Assembly (NCBI RefSeq): GCF_024721605.1
Contig: NZ_CP102630.1
Location: 992,001 to 1,056,000, forward strand
DNA: 64,000 bases
DNA from: Sphingomicrobium flavum
GTDB taxonomy: Bacteria > Pseudomonadota > Alphaproteobacteria > Sphingomonadales > Sphingomonadaceae
Direction: 5' to 3'
Position numbers and translations under genes: made by a program. The notes below the pieces were generated by a model. It saw nothing but the letters and a program-made list of their open reading frames with translations. It ran no database searches and had not been told where the DNA came from. Every line of letters starts with the position of its first letter. Position 1 is the first letter of the stretch. This document shows positions 61,471-64,000 of the stretch, piece by piece.

Positions 61471-61848
61471 ATGCGGCGACTGATCCTTCCTGCGACATTG
61501 CTTATGATGGGTGTCCCTGCGGCCGTCATGGCGCAGCCTGTTCCCGATGCCATCCCGCCGGAAGCGACGACCGATCCCCAGCCCGAGGCTCCCGCGGTGA
61601 CCGAACCCGTGGCGCCCGAAGAGGCGCCCGTGATCGTCACCGGCGAACGCGAAAAGGTCGTGTGCCGCCGCGAAAAGCCGACCGGCTCGCGGGTGGCGAC
61701 CAAGATTTGCCGCACCGAACAGTCACTGCGCGAAGAACAATTGGCCACGCAGGAAGTGATGACCGAATTGCAGCTGGCTGGCGGGCCTCCGGTCGAAAAT
61801 CATGACGCCTCGTCAGGCATCATCGGCCCCAAAGCCAACCCCTTCTGA
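61471..61848 (+). CDS. small secreted protein with TGSR-cysteine motif, copy 2
   Basis: 125 residues; signal peptide (1-22), Pro/Glu linker, C65 and C80 in the same block (46 of 49 residues identical to copy 1 from GERE to LAGGP), and the same terminal NPF. The linker and tail diverge. A GGAGG ribosome-binding site is 5 nt before the ATG. Function unknown; a tandem duplication with strong conservation of the cysteine block. Confidence 0.8.
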   Translation: MRRLILPATLLMMGVPAAVMAQPVPDAIPPEATTDPQPEAPAVTEPVAPEEAPVIVTGEREKVVCRREKPTGSRVATKICRTEQSLREEQLATQEVMTELQLAGGPPVENHDASSGIIGPKANPF

Positions 61849-61854
61849 GTTTGC

Positions 61855-62166
61855 CTAGCCCGCGCGGCTGCGGTCGAATTCGCCCAATTCATGCGCGATC
61901 GAGGTTTCGATCAGATCCTCATAGATGCGCTCGCATAGAGCCGGATCGACGCCAAGCCGGCGCGCTTCTGCATCCACTTTTGCCTTCACATCGGCCTTGC
62001 GCCATTCATCGCGCACCGCCCCGCGATCGGGCTTGATCCGCGCCGCCGCATCCATATAGCCGAACCGGCGCTGGAGCAGCGCGACGATCTGCCGGTCGAC
62101 ATCGTCGACCCCGGCGCGCACCTGGGTCATGTCCTCACAGCTTTCGGGGTCGAGAATGTCGGTCAT
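61855..62166 (-). CDS. chorismate mutase, AroQ type
   Basis: 103 residues, all helical. Pattern VDRQIVALLQRRFGYMDAAA plus a conserved Arg/Lys set (RIK, RKADVKAKV, LIETSIAHE). Converts chorismate to prephenate, or acts as the salicylate-type PchB lyase; gene context does not decide. Start MTDILDPES; a GTG two codons earlier is also possible. It ends 7 bp from the opposing cysteine-protein gene. Confidence 0.88.
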   Translation of the reverse strand: MTDILDPESCEDMTQVRAGVDDVDRQIVALLQRRFGYMDAAARIKPDRGAVRDEWRKADVKAKVDAEARRLGVDPALCERIYEDLIETSIAHELGEFDRSRAG

Positions 62167-62205
62167 GGCCACCCCCATGCCAAAGCCTTTTGTGCACCGC
62201 AACGC

Positions 62206-62234
62206 TTGACCTCACCAGTCCCCTGCGCTAGGCG
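62206..62234 (+). promoter_or_regulatory. rpsD promoter (TTGACC-N17-TAGGCG)
   Basis: TTGACC (62206-62211), 17 nt, TAGGCG (62229-62234) preceded by GC. The leader to rpsD is about 90 nt and could hold an S4-binding site, but I see no defined structure. Confidence 0.6.
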
Positions 62235-62330
62235 CGCGCTCGCAATTGATCCCGCATGCCTGGTGAAGCGGAGATCGCGTCGGAAACGGCGGTGCGGTCC
62301 AGGCGAAGTTGAGCAAATTGGAGAAATATT

Positions 62331-62945
62331 ATGTCTAAGCGTTCCAGCGCCAAGTATAAACTCGACCGCCGCATGGGCGAAAACGTCTTCGGACGTCCCA
62401 AGAGCCCGGTCAATCGTCGCGAATATGGTCCCGGCCAGCACGGCCAGCGCCGCAAGGGCAAGATGTCCGACTTCGGTCTGCAGCTGCGCGCCAAGCAGAA
62501 GCTGAAGGGCTATTATGGCGACGTGACCGAAAAGCAGTTCAAGCGCACCTTCGTTGAAGCCTCGCGCATGAAGGGCGATGCCGGTCAGAACCTTATCGGC
62601 CTGCTCGAGCGCCGCCTCGACATGATCGTCTACCGCGCCAAGTTCGCGCCGACCATCTGGGCCGCGCGCCAGCTGGTCAGCCACGGCCACATCATGGTCA
62701 ATGGCGTGAAGTGCAACATCGCCTCGCGTCGCTGCGACCTGAACGACGTCATTTCGCTCGGCAACAAGGCCAAGGAAATGGCGCTGGTCATGGAAGCACA
62801 GAGCCTGGCCGAGCGTGACATCCCCGATTATGTCGTGCCCGATGGCACCGACAAGGTGACCTTCACCCGCGTACCGTCGCTCGATGAAGTGCCCTATCCG
62901 GTCCGCATGGAACCCAATCTGGTCGTCGAATTCTACTCGCGCTAA
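62331..62945 (+). CDS. rpsD: 30S ribosomal protein S4
   Basis: 204 residues, full-length S4: [38 protein letters not shown] and an S4 RNA-binding domain with [20 protein letters not shown], ending EFYSR. It nucleates the small subunit body. It stands alone here, outside the S10/spc/alpha clusters. Confidence 0.99.
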   Translation: MSKRSSAKYKLDRRMGENVFGRPKSPVNRREYGPGQHGQRRKGKMSDFGLQLRAKQKLKGYYGDVTEKQFKRTFVEASRMKGDAGQNLIGLLERRLDMIVYRAKFAPTIWAARQLVSHGHIMVNGVKCNIASRRCDLNDVISLGNKAKEMALVMEAQSLAERDIPDYVVPDGTDKVTFTRVPSLDEVPYPVRMEPNLVVEFYSR

Positions 62946-62974
62946 GCGCGCAGAGAGACCTTCGAGGGAAAAAT

Positions 62975-63006
62975 GGGGCGGTGCCGCAAGGCGCCGCCCC
63001 TTTTTC
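62975..63006 (+). terminator. rpsD terminator, probably bidirectional
   Basis: GGGGCGGTGCC-GCAA-GGCGCCGCCCC (one G-T) followed by six T. Because AAAAAT precedes the stem, the same hairpin followed by a T run also serves the S9 peptidase gene on the opposite strand, whose stop is 2 bp away. Confidence 0.93.
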
Positions 63007-63007
63007 G

Positions 63008-64000
63008 TTACTGGCCGATGGTCTTGGAAAGCAGGCGGTCGGCGGCCTTGAGCATTTCCATCCGCGCGCTGCTGCTGCCCAGCTGGTGGTCAAGATCTTC
63101 ATAGCGAAGATATTGCACTTCCTTGCCCGCGCCCTTCAGCGCGTCGGCCATCTTGTCGCTGTGGCGGATGCGCACATTGGTATCCATGTCGCCATGGACC
63201 AGCAGCACCGGCGCCTTGATGTCGCCGATACGGCGCAGCGGCGATCCGGCCGTCTGCTGGTCGCCGCGCCCGATCATCTCCTTGACCAACGCTTCGTTGC
63301 TGAAGCCCCGGGCATCATCGACCAGCTGGCCAAGATCGGTCACCGGCGCGATCGCCACGGCGGCCTTGTAAAGATCGGGGGCTTCGGCAGCGCCGAGGAG
63401 CGCCGCATAGCCGCCATAGGACCAACCGACGATGGCAATTCGATCAGCATCGGCAATGCCCTCGGCGATCAAATAGCGCGCCGCGTCCTCGATGTCGGTG
63501 ACGGCGGTGCGCCAGCCTTGGAAGCCGTTGCCGTTCTGGAAATCCTCGCCATAGCCCTGCGAACCGCGATAGTTGGGCTGGATCACCGCATAACCGCGTG
63601 CCGCGAAGAATTGCGACAGCCAGTCAAAGCCCCAATAGTCGCGTGAACTCGGCCCGCCATGCGGCATCACGATGGCGCCGATAGGCTTGCCGTCATGCCC
63701 TTTGGGCATCGTCACATAGGCCGGAATGTCTGCGCCATCGCGCGATTTGTAGGTGACCGGCTTGACGCTCGATTGCGGTTGCCCCTGGAATTGCGGGCGC
63801 AACTGCATCAGCGGCGACATTTCCTTGGTAGTCTGGTTGAGCACATAGAGCTCGCCCGGATTGGCATCCGAACTGGCCGACAACAGCAGGATGTTGCCAT
63901 CGGCACTTGCACCGCGGAAATCGACGATCGGCGCATGGGGAAGCGCCTTGCCCAGCGCTGCCTGCAACTTCTCGTATTTGGGATCGAAATAGACGATATG
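63008..64000 (-). CDS. S9 family prolyl-oligopeptidase-type peptidase, C-terminal part
   Basis: The C-terminal 330 residues; the frame stays open past the right edge, so the N-terminal beta-propeller is cut off. Catalytic domain: nucleophile Ser in IVGWSYGGYAALLG, Asp in LVHGDMDTNVRI, His in YEDLDHQLG; oxyanion region YRGSQGYGEDF. Probably a periplasmic or cytosolic dipeptidyl/acylaminoacyl peptidase. Substrate unknown. Confidence 0.93.
   Translation of the reverse strand, partial: HIVYFDPKYEKLQAALGKALPHAPIVDFRGASADGNILLLSASSDANPGELYVLNQTTKEMSPLMQLRPQFQGQPQSSVKPVTYKSRDGADIPAYVTMPKGHDGKPIGAIVMPHGGPSSRDYWGFDWLSQFFAARGYAVIQPNYRGSQGYGEDFQNGNGFQGWRTAVTDIEDAARYLIAEGIADADRIAIVGWSYGGYAALLGAAEAPDLYKAAVAIAPVTDLGQLVDDARGFSNEALVKEMIGRGDQQTAGSPLRRIGDIKAPVLLVHGDMDTNVRIRHSDKMADALKGAGKEVQYLRYEDLDHQLGSSSARMEMLKAADRLLSKTIGQ

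Overview
The window is high-GC, gene-dense chromosomal DNA of an alphaproteobacterium, most likely Sphingomonadales. The grounds are: 5-aminolevulinate synthase (C4 haem route), NuoC and NuoD as separate genes, sphingomonad-type REP/REPIN palindromes, the 6S RNA slot between zapA and the 5-formyl-THF cyclo-ligase gene, DUF2842, DUF805 and TGSR-cysteine secreted proteins, and -10 boxes of GCTA type. I see no prophage, insertion sequence, CRISPR array or plasmid function; nearly everything is core genome.

Layout. 1-5.0 kb: the start of a complex I operon read leftwards (nuoA-B-C-D-orf-E-orf-orf-orf-F), with four tiny membrane proteins between the classical subunits and a REPIN between nuoC and nuoD. 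5.2-11.5 kb: suhB-like, DUF302, efp, M23 peptidase, L,D-transpeptidase, thiE and class I aldolase leftwards, then a flavin reductase. 11.5-16.1 kb: tkt-gap-pgk operon plus an NTF2-like gene. 16.3-17.8 kb: zapA, 6S RNA, fau. 18-24 kb: beta-propeller, tRNA-Asp, AI-2E-type transporter, tRNA-Leu, two DUF805 genes, comM. 24.2-29.1 kb: rpmH/rnpA/yidD/yidC/engB/GST/dapE. 29.1-39.6 kb: GGDEF-EAL, Smr, mltA, Tim44-like, divergent secB-murJ-trpS, a MerR operon, a CPBP protease. 39.7-51.9 kb: dnaA, rpsT, mutM, divergent ubiE-ubiB-coaBC-dut-moeB, then topA, dprA, plsY. 52-64 kb: a HTH-TM-EF-hand regulator, murI, hemA, a membrane LytTR protein, rpiB-glyA-nrdR-trmJ, two paralogous cysteine proteins, chorismate mutase, rpsD and a truncated S9 peptidase.

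Genes are tightly packed, with ATGA, GTGA, TGATG or TAATG start/stop overlaps in most operons. Many promoters share one form, TTGxx plus 16-17 nt plus (G)CTAG, and several lie exactly 6-8 nt before a start codon, which predicts leaderless mRNAs.

The most interesting items are (1) a LuxR-type HTH protein with one membrane span and a duplicated, four-EF-hand extracytoplasmic domain, a candidate one-component calcium sensor; (2) rpmH apparently nested out of frame inside rnpA, or an rnpA starting at ATC; (3) the small membrane proteins in the nuo operon; (4) a nested inverted REPIN pair bracketing moeB; (5) promoter-proximal terminator-like hairpins ahead of rpmH and rpsT; and (6) operator-like dyads at the merR, tkt and fba promoters.
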